DNA of 14,928 nucleotides from an uncultured Candidatus Saccharibacteria bacterium. Its GTDB lineage: Bacteria > Patescibacteriota > Saccharimonadia > Saccharimonadales > Saccharimonadaceae. The stretch covers positions 1 to 14,928 of the forward strand of contig CALHQU010000007.1 of NCBI GenBank assembly GCA_938038145.1. Direction: 5' to 3'. The notes beneath the pieces are model-generated. The model ran no database searches and was not told where the DNA came from. It saw only the letters and a list, made by a program, of their open reading frames with translations. This document shows, one piece after another, positions 1 through 7,591 of this stretch (the stretch's first letter is position 1; every line of letters begins with the position of its first letter). A program made the position numbers and the translations under genes.

Positions 1-6
1 TATTGT

Positions 7-434
7 CTAGTAATAGAAGAGAGATTTCGTTATATCTTCGGAGAGTACCTCTGGGGATATTTGCTTGAGGAGTTCTTGACCGCTAAATATAAAGTAAACT
101 CCAAAACGGTAGGCAGCCATGATAAAAACTACTGTATTCAAAAAAACAGTTGCCATTTCTTGATGATATTTGAAGATTGCTTTATTTTTATCTCGTCTCT
201 GCGTTGCTGACTTCCGTTTTTGTTACGTTTACGAGCGTCGTATTTAAAATGCTCAAGACCATATACTGTTTTATTGTATTTAGTGTATATGTCTGGACTC
301 TCGAATGAATGCCAACCACTTAATATCCTTTCTGCTTCACTAAAGCTCAAACCTAGCGGAGAGCATTCCAGATAAGAAGACGTATTGTCATAGTGTAGAC
401 ACTTTCTACGAATATCCTCAGTTTCATTTTTCAT
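7..434 (-). pseudogene. Small membrane protein ORF with apparent -1 frameshift
   Basis: I do not recognise the family. From the ATG at 434 a frame runs 98 codons to a TGA at 138-140, but its last ~25 residues look non-coding. The -1 frame is open from position 222 to a TAG at 7-9 and gives a far more protein-like end: a basic stretch (QRRDKNK), a hydrophobic segment of about 20 residues (starting MATVFLNTVVF) and an acidic tail. A run of five T at 217-221 (five A on the coding strand) is the likely site; one extra A there would join the frames into a protein of about 142 residues: soluble N-terminus, basic linker, one membrane helix, short tail. It starts 13 bases after the response-regulator stop, with no clear SD, so it is probably co-transcribed. 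It may be a real mutation, an assembly error, or recoding; the motif C-AAA-AAC is not the classical slippery heptamer. Confidence 0.5.
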
Positions 435-447
435 TGCGTCAAAATAT

Positions 448-828
448 TCAATCGTCGCTACTCATCTGCTTAACGACATCTATCAAATTCCGCGGCGTAA
501 TGTCAGCCTTAATTAGATATCCGTCAACACGACTCATGACAGATTTACGCGAAGCCTCGTCCTGCTCAAAATTGGTCATAATTAAAATCTTACTATTCGG
601 AACCAAATCGACATTGTTATTTCTCAGCGCGTCTAAAATCTGGTCGCCGCGTTGCTCTGGTAGCATCAAATCTAAGATTATCAAGTCAAAGTTCTGGTTG
701 CGCGCCGCCACTAGCCCGTCATTCCCGTCGACCACCCACGTCACATCGTAGCCCGCTTTTTGTAAACTTCTGACGTACATTTCGCCAATAAATCGGTCAT
801 CTTCCACGCATAAAATTGTCTTTATCAT
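448..828 (-). CDS. Single-domain response regulator (CheY-like receiver)
   Basis: This is a 126-residue protein consisting of one receiver domain and no output domain. All key positions are present: acidic pair E9/D10/D11 for Mg2+, phospho-acceptor D53 (in LIILDLMLP), T85 (in ILIMTN), aromatic Y104 and K107 (in YLIKAD). It should be phosphorylated by the histidine kinase encoded just upstream. Without a DNA-binding domain it must act by protein contact or as a phosphorelay intermediate. The kinase stop codon and the regulator's SD (AGGAGG at 833-838) overlap, and only 8 bases separate the two reading frames, so they are translationally coupled in one operon. The start at 828 is fixed by this strong SD. 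Family assignment is secure; the target is unknown. Confidence 0.93.
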   Translation of the reverse strand: MIKTILCVEDDRFIGEMYVRSLQKAGYDVTWVVDGNDGLVAARNQNFDLIILDLMLPEQRGDQILDALRNNNVDLVPNSKILIMTNFEQDEASRKSVMSRVDGYLIKADITPRNLIDVVKQMSSDD

Positions 829-832
829 AATT

Positions 833-838
833 CCTCCT
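833..838 (-). promoter_or_regulatory. Shine-Dalgarno site of response regulator
   Basis: On the minus strand the sequence reads CTAGGAGGAATT then ATG. AGGAGG lies 4 bases before the start codon and overlaps the TAG stop of the kinase gene, which supports translational coupling. Confidence 0.8.
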
Positions 839-2363
839 AGCCCTTATACATAGCGTGATTTTTTATCCAGCCGCCGCCCTTTCGTATCAATTGATTATTC
901 AACTGCCCGTCTTCTAGCAATTTATCTTTAACTGTAGCATAAATTGGCAAAGTGAACGAGAAGACAGAGCCTTCGTTTTCGCGGGATCGAGCGATTATCG
1001 AGCCACCGTGAGATTCGACAAAAGCTTTGCAGATGTAAAGCCCGATTCCCGTCCCAGCCACAGCCTCGCGTGATCGGTGTGATCGATAGAACTTGTGGAA
1101 CAAATTGTCCACGACATTCGCTGGCATTCCAATTCCGTTATCGGCAACAGACACTTCCACGAAGTCACCCTTTTGCTCGGCGGAAACGGTTACGGACCCG
1201 CCCTCAAAACTGTATTTAATAGCATTGTCAATTAGATTACCAATTACTTCCCCGATACTTCCGTGATCAGCGGCTACGGTTGGGAGATCATCTGGAATAT
1301 TGACGCTGAGCATTCTGTGCTGAGTCGAGGCGCGAAGCTGCATATCATCGGCAATCGAGGCGTAAATATTAGCGACAGTGTCTTCCAGCAGATAAACCTT
1401 CAAGTGGTGCCTATCATATCTGGCAACGTTAAGAATGTTGTCAATGTAACTAGACAAGCGGTTGGACGAAACGACCAGCCTATCAAGAAGCTGTCTTTCG
1501 TCGCCCTGCAAGCGTCCAGAAAACTCTTCGTTGATAATGTCCAGATAGCCACGAATAACTGTAATCGGTCCGCGGAGTTCGTGAGCAGCAAATGAGATGA
1601 AATTAAGGTCCTCTTCTTCTGGCAAATATCCTTTAGACTTGTCGATGAGGAAAATGACAGTTTCGGCGGCGGCGCCTTTCTCGAATGAAACCACAATGTC
1701 GAATATTCGTGTTTTTTGGATGATGTCGGGGTTGGTGCTAATGCGTTGCCAACGGCGCTCGGCTTTAATTTTCTCATTGGCGATTTCGTGAAGCCAATCG
1801 GAAATGCTTGGTTCATTTAGAAAATCAAGCGCCAGAAAATCCTCGCCTTTTGCGTTCCTGGAAATCGGGGCGGCGGAATTGGCGAAGATAATCTTCTGAT
1901 TGGAATTAAGAATCACAACGCCGGTGCTGGCTTGATTCAGAGCTTGAGTGAGCGGGATTTTTGGCTTGTCATTGTCGCTAGCTGGTTTTTGTTCTGGTTG
2001 ATAATCGCCATAAATTGCCTGAAGCGCCGTCTTAAATCCAGTTTTTTCGTAGCGTTTATCGTTAGGATTTGGCGGAGTGTCGGTGGTCGGTTCGCCAATT
2101 TTATGAGAAAGTGCCGCCAGAATTTTATTAAGCGGCGCAGCGATGATCTTAACGATAGAAATTGAAAATAGGATTTGCAAGATGGCGGTAATTAAAATGA
2201 TAATCCAGAAATTTAGCTGGAATATGGAAATTGCCGTGAAATGGAGTGCGATTCCCAGCCCCAATATAATGCAGGCGCTCGCTGATAATAAGACTAATGT
2301 GACTTTTCGGTAATAATATTGTTTGTACTCGCGCAAAGTTTTAGATGCCGGATCTATTGCCAT
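837..2363 (-). CDS. Membrane sensor histidine kinase
   Basis: Sensor kinase of about 508 residues. I chose the ATG at 2363 (MAIDPASKTL): it has a purine-rich SD-like run about 9 bases upstream and overlaps the preceding gene by only 10 bases; the ATG at 2402 would add 13 unlikely residues and a 49-base overlap. Domains in order (numbered from 2363): two membrane helices at about 21-45 and 50-75 joined by only a few residues, a short linker, a PAS-like domain at about 135-245, HisKA with phospho-acceptor H261 (FAAHELRGP), and HATPase_c with the N box (N380 in LIDNAIKYS), G1 (DNGIG, 408-412), F box (FHKFYR) and G2 (GTGIGL, 437-442). With virtually no extracytoplasmic loop, it should sense within the membrane, through the PAS domain, or through a partner; the preceding DUF3048 gene is the obvious candidate. 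Its output is the receiver encoded directly downstream. Confidence 0.93.
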   Translation of the reverse strand: MAIDPASKTLREYKQYYYRKVTLVLLSASACIILGLGIALHFTAISIFQLNFWIIILITAILQILFSISIVKIIAAPLNKILAALSHKIGEPTTDTPPNPNDKRYEKTGFKTALQAIYGDYQPEQKPASDNDKPKIPLTQALNQASTGVVILNSNQKIIFANSAAPISRNAKGEDFLALDFLNEPSISDWLHEIANEKIKAERRWQRISTNPDIIQKTRIFDIVVSFEKGAAAETVIFLIDKSKGYLPEEEDLNFISFAAHELRGPITVIRGYLDIINEEFSGRLQGDERQLLDRLVVSSNRLSSYIDNILNVARYDRHHLKVYLLEDTVANIYASIADDMQLRASTQHRMLSVNIPDDLPTVAADHGSIGEVIGNLIDNAIKYSFEGGSVTVSAEQKGDFVEVSVADNGIGMPANVVDNLFHKFYRSHRSREAVAGTGIGLYICKAFVESHGGSIIARSRENEGSVFSFTLPIYATVKDKLLEDGQLNNQLIRKGGGWIKNHAMYKG

Positions 2364-3460
2364 GAAACACTTCCCCTTCCTGGCGTGAAGGCTGCAATCC
2401 ATGTTTGTCCGCGATTTAAGGCGACGTCTTTTCCGGATTCGTCTGTCAATTTAAGCGGCGAATTTATGTCTGCTTTTGACCAAGTGGCAGTGGCGACTGT
2501 GCCATTTTGGAAAATGTAAGCCTTGCCGGATCCTGTCGTTTTGACATCTTCGTAGCCATCGTAATTTTGAGCCCGAGCTTCAACGCCAACTTCCATAGCC
2601 ACAACGGTGTTTGGAGCAATTTGCCCATCTTCCCTATCAGCGTGTGGCGCGCCAGCCATGCTCCTGAGGTAAGAATTCGACGCCTTGTCGTAAGCGTATG
2701 AGGTGTTGTAGAGTGAGCTGCTGAGGTTTATGTTTACAGATGTGGCGTTTGGCGATTCTACGGGCTTGCCGTCTGCTCGCGCGAAGCTGGTGAATTCGGA
2801 ATTGTTATAGCCTTTTGTACTGTTCAATTGGTCAAGTTTTTCTCCTGAAGTGTAGACGTTGTGTGGCGCGTAGCGGTCGCGAGATCGCCAATACGATCCG
2901 TCGTTAAAGAACTGGTCGATGTCGCGATAATTGCCGTTTCTGACTTGAGATAAAGCGTTGGGACTTCCACCAACGTGCGCGATTGATGCTTGATACGGCG
3001 CCGCCCAGCTCAAATAGTACAATCTCAAGCTTCGTACTGGACCGATCAGCGCGGGTTTATCTCCCTGGTACAGCGCCAAAAACCTAGTAATTCCGCCCTC
3101 CGCCACGGCCTCGTAAACCACGCCAGCTTTCTTCAGTCCTGACTGCGGTCTGGCGGCTGGACTATTCTCAATCATCACGCCAGTTACGGGTAGCTTTGTG
3201 ACGGCTTCGTTCGCGATTTCCACGCCAGTTAGCGGCGAATAAAACTTCTTCGGCGCGGGTTTTTTGGCTGGTAATTTCAGATCCACGCTAGCAGTCTGCT
3301 CGTATTTTATTGAGTGAATTGCAATTATGAAAACTCCAGCAATAACCGCTGCGCTCACCACGAGTACGATTGCCAGAATATGCTTTTTTACCCATTCTTT
3401 GAACGACTCCCAGCGAGCGTTCTTTTTTTGTCCTGATTTATCTATTTTTTCAACATTCAT
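2354..3460 (-). CDS. DUF3048 (YerB-like) membrane-anchored extracytoplasmic protein
   Basis: 368 residues: a basic cytoplasmic N-terminus, one membrane helix at about 28-50, a Pro/Lys-rich linker, then a secreted region. Residues ~75-210 match the N-terminal DUF3048 domain as I know it from YerB-like proteins (motifs PVTGVMIENSPAARPQSGL, VYEAVAEGGITRFLALY, IGPVRSLRLYY, APHNVYTS), and ~240-360 fit the C-terminal DUF3048 domain (HADREDGQIAPNTVV...RGQTWIAAF). The biochemical role of the family is not established. There is no lipobox Cys, so anchoring is by the helix. It is the first gene of the run with the histidine kinase (10-base overlap) and response regulator, and has its own promoter at 3471-3479. 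I infer it may be the outer sensor or a target of that two-component system. Confidence 0.88.
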   Translation of the reverse strand: MNVEKIDKSGQKKNARWESFKEWVKKHILAIVLVVSAAVIAGVFIIAIHSIKYEQTASVDLKLPAKKPAPKKFYSPLTGVEIANEAVTKLPVTGVMIENSPAARPQSGLKKAGVVYEAVAEGGITRFLALYQGDKPALIGPVRSLRLYYLSWAAPYQASIAHVGGSPNALSQVRNGNYRDIDQFFNDGSYWRSRDRYAPHNVYTSGEKLDQLNSTKGYNNSEFTSFARADGKPVESPNATSVNINLSSSLYNTSYAYDKASNSYLRSMAGAPHADREDGQIAPNTVVAMEVGVEARAQNYDGYEDVKTTGSGKAYIFQNGTVATATWSKADINSPLKLTDESGKDVALNRGQTWIAAFTPGRGSVSWQ

Positions 3461-3470
3461 GCTTATGCTT

Positions 3471-3479
3471 AGTATAGCA
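3471..3479 (-). promoter_or_regulatory. Extended -10 promoter of DUF3048-kinase operon
   Basis: The minus strand reads TGCTATACT, then 10 bases, then ATG. The expected transcription start is about 3-4 bases before the start codon, leaving no room for an SD. No good -35 is visible, as is usual for extended -10 promoters. Confidence 0.65.
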
Positions 3480-3498
3480 TTTTCGGCGCACGAATAAA

Positions 3499-4944
3499 CT
3501 ATTTTTGTAGATAATTATCGATTCTTTGCAGAGTTTTTTCCTTGCCAATTAGCGCCAGCGTGTCGTTAAGTTGCGGACTAAACGGCGCCCACGTTGTCAC
3601 AATTCTCACCAGACTAAACAAAATACCCGGCTTCTGCCCCGTCGTTTCCAGTAGTTGGTTAAGGCAATTCTGAATTGTTTCTGGCGTCCAATCTGTAATT
3701 TTCTCGAATTCTTGGCGAGCAATTGATAATAAACCTCGTCGCTCGTCGTCGGTCAATTTGCGAAGTTGTTTGTTTCCGTCAATTAATTCCGTGTCAATTT
3801 CAGGCTCAACGAAGAAATAGCTTGTTAATTTTGGCAAATCTTGCAGTGTCTTCAAGCGGTCTTGCGCCAATTCCAGAACGCGCTTTTTATAAGATTCGTC
3901 GGCGTTTTTAGCTTCTTCGCCCCAGAACGGTTGGCAGCGAGAATAAAGATCGTCCAAGCTAAGTGAGCGAATCCATTGACCGTTCAGCCAAATGAGTCGT
4001 TGTTCGTCAAATCGCGCGCCAGATTTTTGAACGCGATCAAGCGAGAACTTTTCAATCAGCTCGGCTTTACTGAAAATTTCCTGTTCCGTGCCGTCATTCC
4101 AGCCAAGTTGCGCTAAGAAATTAAGCATCGCTTCCGGCAAAATTCCCTCTGATCGATATTCAGTTACGCTTTTAGCGCCGTCACGCTTGCCAAGTTTTTT
4201 ATTTCCCGATGGCGCCATAATGTGTGGCACGTGCGCCAGAATTGGTGGTGTAATTTTAAGCGCCTCGTAAAGCGACAGATATTTAGGTGTACTTGCAATA
4301 TATTCCGAGCCGCGAATCACGTGTGTGACTTGCATCTCGAAATCGTCAATGATGTGTGCAAAATTGTAGGTTGGCAGACCGTCTGCTTTGATCAGAATGA
4401 AATCGTCCAAAGCTTCTGGGCCAGCCGACAACTCACCCATAACGGCGTCTTTCCAAGAATATCGCTTAATTTCCGGAACTTTGAAGCGCAGCGGCATCCC
4501 GAGCTGCCACTCTGGCGGATTTTCTGGACGATGGTCGCGATATAAAAATGCTCGTTTTTCAGCCTTGGCTTTGTCGCGGAAAATTTGCACTTCTTCAGGC
4601 GTGTACGGATCAGCGTAAGCTAGTCCTTCGCTAATCATTTTCTTCGCCCATTTTATGTAAATGTCGCGGCGATCCGTTTGGTGATATGGGCCAAAATTGC
4701 CAGACTCTTCTTTTGGATTGTTAAGAGTTGGCCCCTCATCCCAATTCAGTCCTAGCCAATTTAAGGTTTCCAAAATCATTTCTTCTGCGCCTTCGACAAA
4801 CCGAGCCTGGTCTGTGTCTTCAATGCGTAAGATGAAATCTCCCTGATGTGCTCTGGCAACAAGGTATGTGTATAGCGCGGTGCGGACGTTGCCTAAGTGA
4901 ATATAGCCAGTCGGACTTGGCGCAAAACGAGTTCTAATAGTCAT
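3499..4944 (-). CDS. gltX: Glutamyl-tRNA synthetase
   Basis: Class I synthetase that charges tRNA-Glu with glutamate (and tRNA-Gln, if the cell relies on GatCAB; the window cannot tell). 481 residues, normal for the bacterial family. The HIGH-type motif is HLGN at 16-19 (in SPTGYIHLGN), followed by the glutamate-pocket segment RIEDTD (40-45). The KMSKS loop appears as KLGKR at 250-254, a non-canonical variant with Gly in place of the first Ser. The tRNA-contact region YNFAHIIDD (193-201) and the all-helical C-terminal anticodon-binding region are present. The start at 4944 is supported by a -10 box (TGCTATAAT) ending 6 bases upstream, which predicts a leaderless mRNA. It has its own promoter, although it lies only 29 bases after the upstream membrane-protein gene. 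Confidence 0.97.
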   Translation of the reverse strand: MTIRTRFAPSPTGYIHLGNVRTALYTYLVARAHQGDFILRIEDTDQARFVEGAEEMILETLNWLGLNWDEGPTLNNPKEESGNFGPYHQTDRRDIYIKWAKKMISEGLAYADPYTPEEVQIFRDKAKAEKRAFLYRDHRPENPPEWQLGMPLRFKVPEIKRYSWKDAVMGELSAGPEALDDFILIKADGLPTYNFAHIIDDFEMQVTHVIRGSEYIASTPKYLSLYEALKITPPILAHVPHIMAPSGNKKLGKRDGAKSVTEYRSEGILPEAMLNFLAQLGWNDGTEQEIFSKAELIEKFSLDRVQKSGARFDEQRLIWLNGQWIRSLSLDDLYSRCQPFWGEEAKNADESYKKRVLELAQDRLKTLQDLPKLTSYFFVEPEIDTELIDGNKQLRKLTDDERRGLLSIARQEFEKITDWTPETIQNCLNQLLETTGQKPGILFSLVRIVTTWAPFSPQLNDTLALIGKEKTLQRIDNYLQK

Positions 4945-4950
4945 GAGTAA

Positions 4951-4959
4951 ATTATAGCA
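4951..4959 (-). promoter_or_regulatory. Extended -10 promoter of gltX
   Basis: The minus strand reads TGCTATAAT, then TTACTC, then ATG. Consensus -10 with TG extension; the 6-base gap places transcription start at the A of the ATG, so the message is predicted leaderless. Confidence 0.75.
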
Positions 4960-4973
4960 CGTTATCTGATGAG

Positions 4974-5996
4974 TTACAGACTAGTGGCGATTTTTTCAAT
5001 TTGGCTGCTTGAGAGGTTCGCGTCGCCGCTGATTTGATATAGGATTCCGCCGTTCACCCAAGCCGCTTCTTTCCCGCCGCTGTAAATTGTCAGTCCGTCG
5101 ATCATCGTGGTGTTTGGATTCTTGTGTTTCTCAGAGAAGAATTCTTTCACTGCTGACGAATTCCAACCGCTTTTTTGCTGGGTTATGGTGTATCCTGAAC
5201 TTCCGTCGGCGTAGGCATATTTCATAGAGACCTCTCCCGATTTGAATTTGATAGGTCCGTTCAGCGCGTAGCCGTCTGGTTTGTAGCCTGGATATTTGGC
5301 ATCAATTCCTGATTGAACGGCTGCCATTTTTATGGAGATATTTGGCATACTCAGATATGTTAAATAGCCACCGAGTAGCATCACCGCAAAACCAACAGAA
5401 AACGTATTCAACCAACGTAATGTGCCGCCCTTTTTCTGGCGTCGACGTGCTTTTTTATTGCTAATAATTTCATTCGACAAAGCTTTCTCAATTGCTTCAT
5501 TTTTCAATTGATGAGCGGTTTTTGCAACTGGTTTTTCTACTTTTTGCGGAGCGACGGCGACAATCGGATTGCTATTTATAGCCAGAGGTTGGCGCTCTTT
5601 TCGCAATTTAGTGTCAACGCTAAGAGGTCTTTGCTGAGCGCGACGAGTAACGGGGTGAGTTTCGGCTGGGCGGTTAATAGCAATTTTCTGAGGAGCTGGC
5701 TTGCTGACAATTGGCGTAGAAAACTTCTTCACGGCGACATGTTGCTTCACGTCGACGCGAGCTTTCTGGGGTTTGGCAGCCAATGGCGTACGCTGCGGCA
5801 TTTTAACGTGCCGACGATTCAATGTGCTGGATTTCTGAACGTGTGCGGCGTGAATATTTGATACGGATGTGCCGCGCCTACTGATTGATTGTTCTTTTTC
5901 TATTTCAGATTTTTCAATCTTAATATCATCCATCACCATTCCAGTGACAGTGTTGTAAGCTCGTCCATTGATAACCACGTAGTTTTTACTTGCCAT
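4974..5996 (-). CDS. Single-pass membrane protein, DUF4367-like C-terminus
   Basis: 340 residues. Residues 1-190 are cytoplasmic by composition: low-complexity, rich in Lys/Arg/Gln/Pro/Val, ending in a very basic patch (KKARRRQKKG, 181-190). One membrane helix follows at about 196-216. Residues ~217-340 would be outside the cell and resemble DUF4367-type domains (YKPDGYALNGPIKF, then TIYSGGKEAAWVNGGILYQISG, ending LSSSQIEKIATSL). That match is from memory of the pattern and is moderate. The N-terminal segment NYVVINGRAYNTVTGM is an odd short motif worth searching. Unlike most genes here it has a leader of about 20-25 bases with an SD (AGGGGG at 6001-6006). It is divergent from the PEGA gene, sharing an 89-base promoter region. 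Function unknown; the basic cytoplasmic tail could bind nucleic acid or the inner membrane surface. Confidence 0.8.
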   Translation of the reverse strand: MASKNYVVINGRAYNTVTGMVMDDIKIEKSEIEKEQSISRRGTSVSNIHAAHVQKSSTLNRRHVKMPQRTPLAAKPQKARVDVKQHVAVKKFSTPIVSKPAPQKIAINRPAETHPVTRRAQQRPLSVDTKLRKERQPLAINSNPIVAVAPQKVEKPVAKTAHQLKNEAIEKALSNEIISNKKARRRQKKGGTLRWLNTFSVGFAVMLLGGYLTYLSMPNISIKMAAVQSGIDAKYPGYKPDGYALNGPIKFKSGEVSMKYAYADGSSGYTITQQKSGWNSSAVKEFFSEKHKNPNTTMIDGLTIYSGGKEAAWVNGGILYQISGDANLSSSQIEKIATSL

Positions 5997-6000
5997 TAAT

Positions 6001-6006
6001 CCCCCT
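6001..6006 (-). promoter_or_regulatory. SD of DUF4367-like gene
   Basis: The minus strand reads AGGGGGATTA then ATG. A G-rich SD at close spacing; together with the promoter further upstream it shows this gene has a real 5' leader. Confidence 0.6.
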
Positions 6007-6026
6007 AATGTTTATTCCTGTATATT

Positions 6027-6055
6027 ATATTACAAATCGCCTAAGGTTTTTTCAA
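6027..6055 (-). promoter_or_regulatory. Promoter of DUF4367-like gene
   Basis: On the minus strand, -35 TTGAAA (6050-6055), 17-base spacer, -10 TAATAT (6027-6032). An alternative -10, TATAAT at 6024-6029, has a 20-base spacer. Confidence 0.55.
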
Positions 6056-6066
6056 GTGTAAAAATA

Positions 6067-6075
6067 TGTTATAAT
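6067..6075 (+). promoter_or_regulatory. Extended -10 promoter of PEGA gene
   Basis: TGTTATAAT, then 10 bases, then ATG at 6086. The predicted transcript begins about 3 bases before the start codon. It is divergent from the promoter at 6027-6055. Confidence 0.7.
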
Positions 6076-6085
6076 TTCCATAATT

Positions 6086-7582
6086 ATGTACCAGAAAAAG
6101 AATCGCACTAAAGAGCTCGCGCGGCGGACCTTTGTGTACACGCTGATGACATTATCACTTATAATTCTTCTTACGTTTTTGACGTTTAGAATGCTCGGCT
6201 ATACGTTTGATCCAAACACGAAAGAATTGCAACAAACTGGACTTGTCCAATATGAATCACATCCTGGCGGGGCGCTGGTTTATGTTGACGATATGGAGCT
6301 GCGCCGCACTCCGACGAAAAGCACCGTTCTTCCTGGCAAGCACACTTTTTCGATGAAATTGGATAAATACGAACCGTGGCAAAAAACGTTGAATATCAAG
6401 TCCGATACCGTTACGAATTTGAATTATGCCAGACTGATTCCGACGAAACGCGAAACTACCGAGGTAAAAACGTTTGACTCATTGCAATCCGTTTCTCTGT
6501 CGCCAGCTGGTAATTTCTTGATGGGATTTGGCGTTAAAGATAAAACTCCGATTTTGACAATTGGCGACATTCGCGATACGAACAAAGATAAGGAAAAGTT
6601 CACGGAACACGCATTAAGCACGAGCGTTTTGGCTGGCTACTCCCTGTCTTCTGACAATCATACGTTTACCCTGTCGGAGTGGGACCGCGATTCTCGTTAC
6701 GCGCTAGTGAAGCATTCGTATCCGGCAGAAAATAACGCTACAGGCGTGCAGTGGTTGGTTTTTGATAGAGAAAATCCAGAGAAAATTATTGATGTAACGG
6801 CGATGACTGGCTTTGGAATTAAGCAAATTGGCTTTGCGGGGACTGGCGCGCACACGGTTTACGCCTTACAGGAAACTGGCGAATTGAGGCGAGTTGATCT
6901 TGATAGCTCGACAATTTCCAGCCCAATTTTAGTTGGCGTCGAATCTTTCAAACTTTACGGCGACGATCGTTTGTCCTACCTGGCTGTTATTGACGGTAAA
7001 AAAGTGGCAGGAATTTGGAAGCGAGATTGGAAAGAGCCATTTGTGATCGGCACTTTTGCTACTGGTTCTACTCCGGTAATTCGAATTTCTCGCTATTTCA
7101 ATAAAGACACGGTGGTTTTGACTGATGGTAAAAATATGACAATTTACAGAGGCGACATTTCGGATTCTAAGGACCGCCAAAAAGAGTTCTTGAAAACGGC
7201 GAAGATTATTAAGACCGACAATGCGACTGCGAACATAACGATGGACAATGCTGGGCGATTTGTCGTGGCGCAAAGCGGCGCGATATTGCAGACTTATGAC
7301 TTGGAGCGTAAAGAATTGTCGAGCGCGTTTAATATTGGCGTGGCGCAGGAAGTGAAGTGGCTTGACAACTTCTATATTCGTAGCGTTTCTGCGTCGGGAA
7401 AAATGGAGATTCGCGAGTTTGATGGCACGAACGCTCATACGCTGATAAGCGTTAAACCTGGTTTGGATTCTGTTTTGTCCTCGAATCAGCGATACGTTTA
7501 CGGATTGACGACCAACGCTTCTGGAAAAATTGTCCTGAGTAAAATGAATATGGACAATGGATCTGTTGGGCTATTTAATTAA
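6086..7582 (+). CDS. PEGA-domain membrane protein with beta-propeller-like repeats
   Basis: 498 residues. A basic N-terminus (KKNRTKELARR) precedes one membrane helix at about 16-36, giving an N-in, C-out topology. A PEGA domain follows at about 53-117 (SHPGGALVYVDDMELRRTP, then LPGKHTFSMKLDKYEPW); PEGA domains are surface-associated beta sandwiches. The remaining ~375 residues are beta-rich with repeats of a type seen in WD/TolB-like propellers (SLSPAGNFLMGFG, ISRYFNKDTVVLTDG, ITMDNAGRFVVAQSG, LDNFYIRSVSASGKMEI). The propeller fold is inferred from these recurring blade-like segments. Start is set by the promoter 10 bases upstream; no SD. It is convergent with the sortase, 9 bases between stop codons. 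It has no LPxTG-type tail, so the helix anchors it and it is not an obvious sortase substrate. Likely a surface or envelope protein. Confidence 0.82.
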   Translation: MYQKKNRTKELARRTFVYTLMTLSLIILLTFLTFRMLGYTFDPNTKELQQTGLVQYESHPGGALVYVDDMELRRTPTKSTVLPGKHTFSMKLDKYEPWQKTLNIKSDTVTNLNYARLIPTKRETTEVKTFDSLQSVSLSPAGNFLMGFGVKDKTPILTIGDIRDTNKDKEKFTEHALSTSVLAGYSLSSDNHTFTLSEWDRDSRYALVKHSYPAENNATGVQWLVFDRENPEKIIDVTAMTGFGIKQIGFAGTGAHTVYALQETGELRRVDLDSSTISSPILVGVESFKLYGDDRLSYLAVIDGKKVAGIWKRDWKEPFVIGTFATGSTPVIRISRYFNKDTVVLTDGKNMTIYRGDISDSKDRQKEFLKTAKIIKTDNATANITMDNAGRFVVAQSGAILQTYDLERKELSSAFNIGVAQEVKWLDNFYIRSVSASGKMEIREFDGTNAHTLISVKPGLDSVLSSNQRYVYGLTTNASGKIVLSKMNMDNGSVGLFN

Positions 7583-7587
7583 ATAGC
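7570..7587. repeat. 18-bp palindrome at convergent gene ends
   Basis: GCTATTTAATTAAATAGC is a perfect palindrome spanning the PEGA stop codon and the gap before the sortase stop. It is AT-rich and lacks a following T-tract, so it is only a weak candidate for a bidirectional terminator. Confidence 0.35.
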
Positions 7588-7591
7588 TAGT

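Noticed and set aside
217..222. Classical programmed -1 slippery heptamer
   Set aside because: The sequence is C-AAA-AAC, which breaks the X-XXY-YYZ rule at the first base, and I saw no clear downstream pseudoknot; a mutation or base-calling error is simpler.
1400..1816. 138-codon minus ORF within the histidine kinase gene
   Set aside because: Same strand but wrong frame; it lies inside the kinase HisKA/ATPase coding sequence and has no domain signature.
2364..2402. Longer start for the histidine kinase at 2402
   Set aside because: It adds residues with no family character, overlaps the DUF3048 gene by 49 bases, and the ATG at 2363 has the better SD-like context.
6929..7438. 169-codon antisense ORF in the PEGA gene
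   Set aside because: Antisense shadow of a gene with a clear domain and promoter; no start signals of its own.
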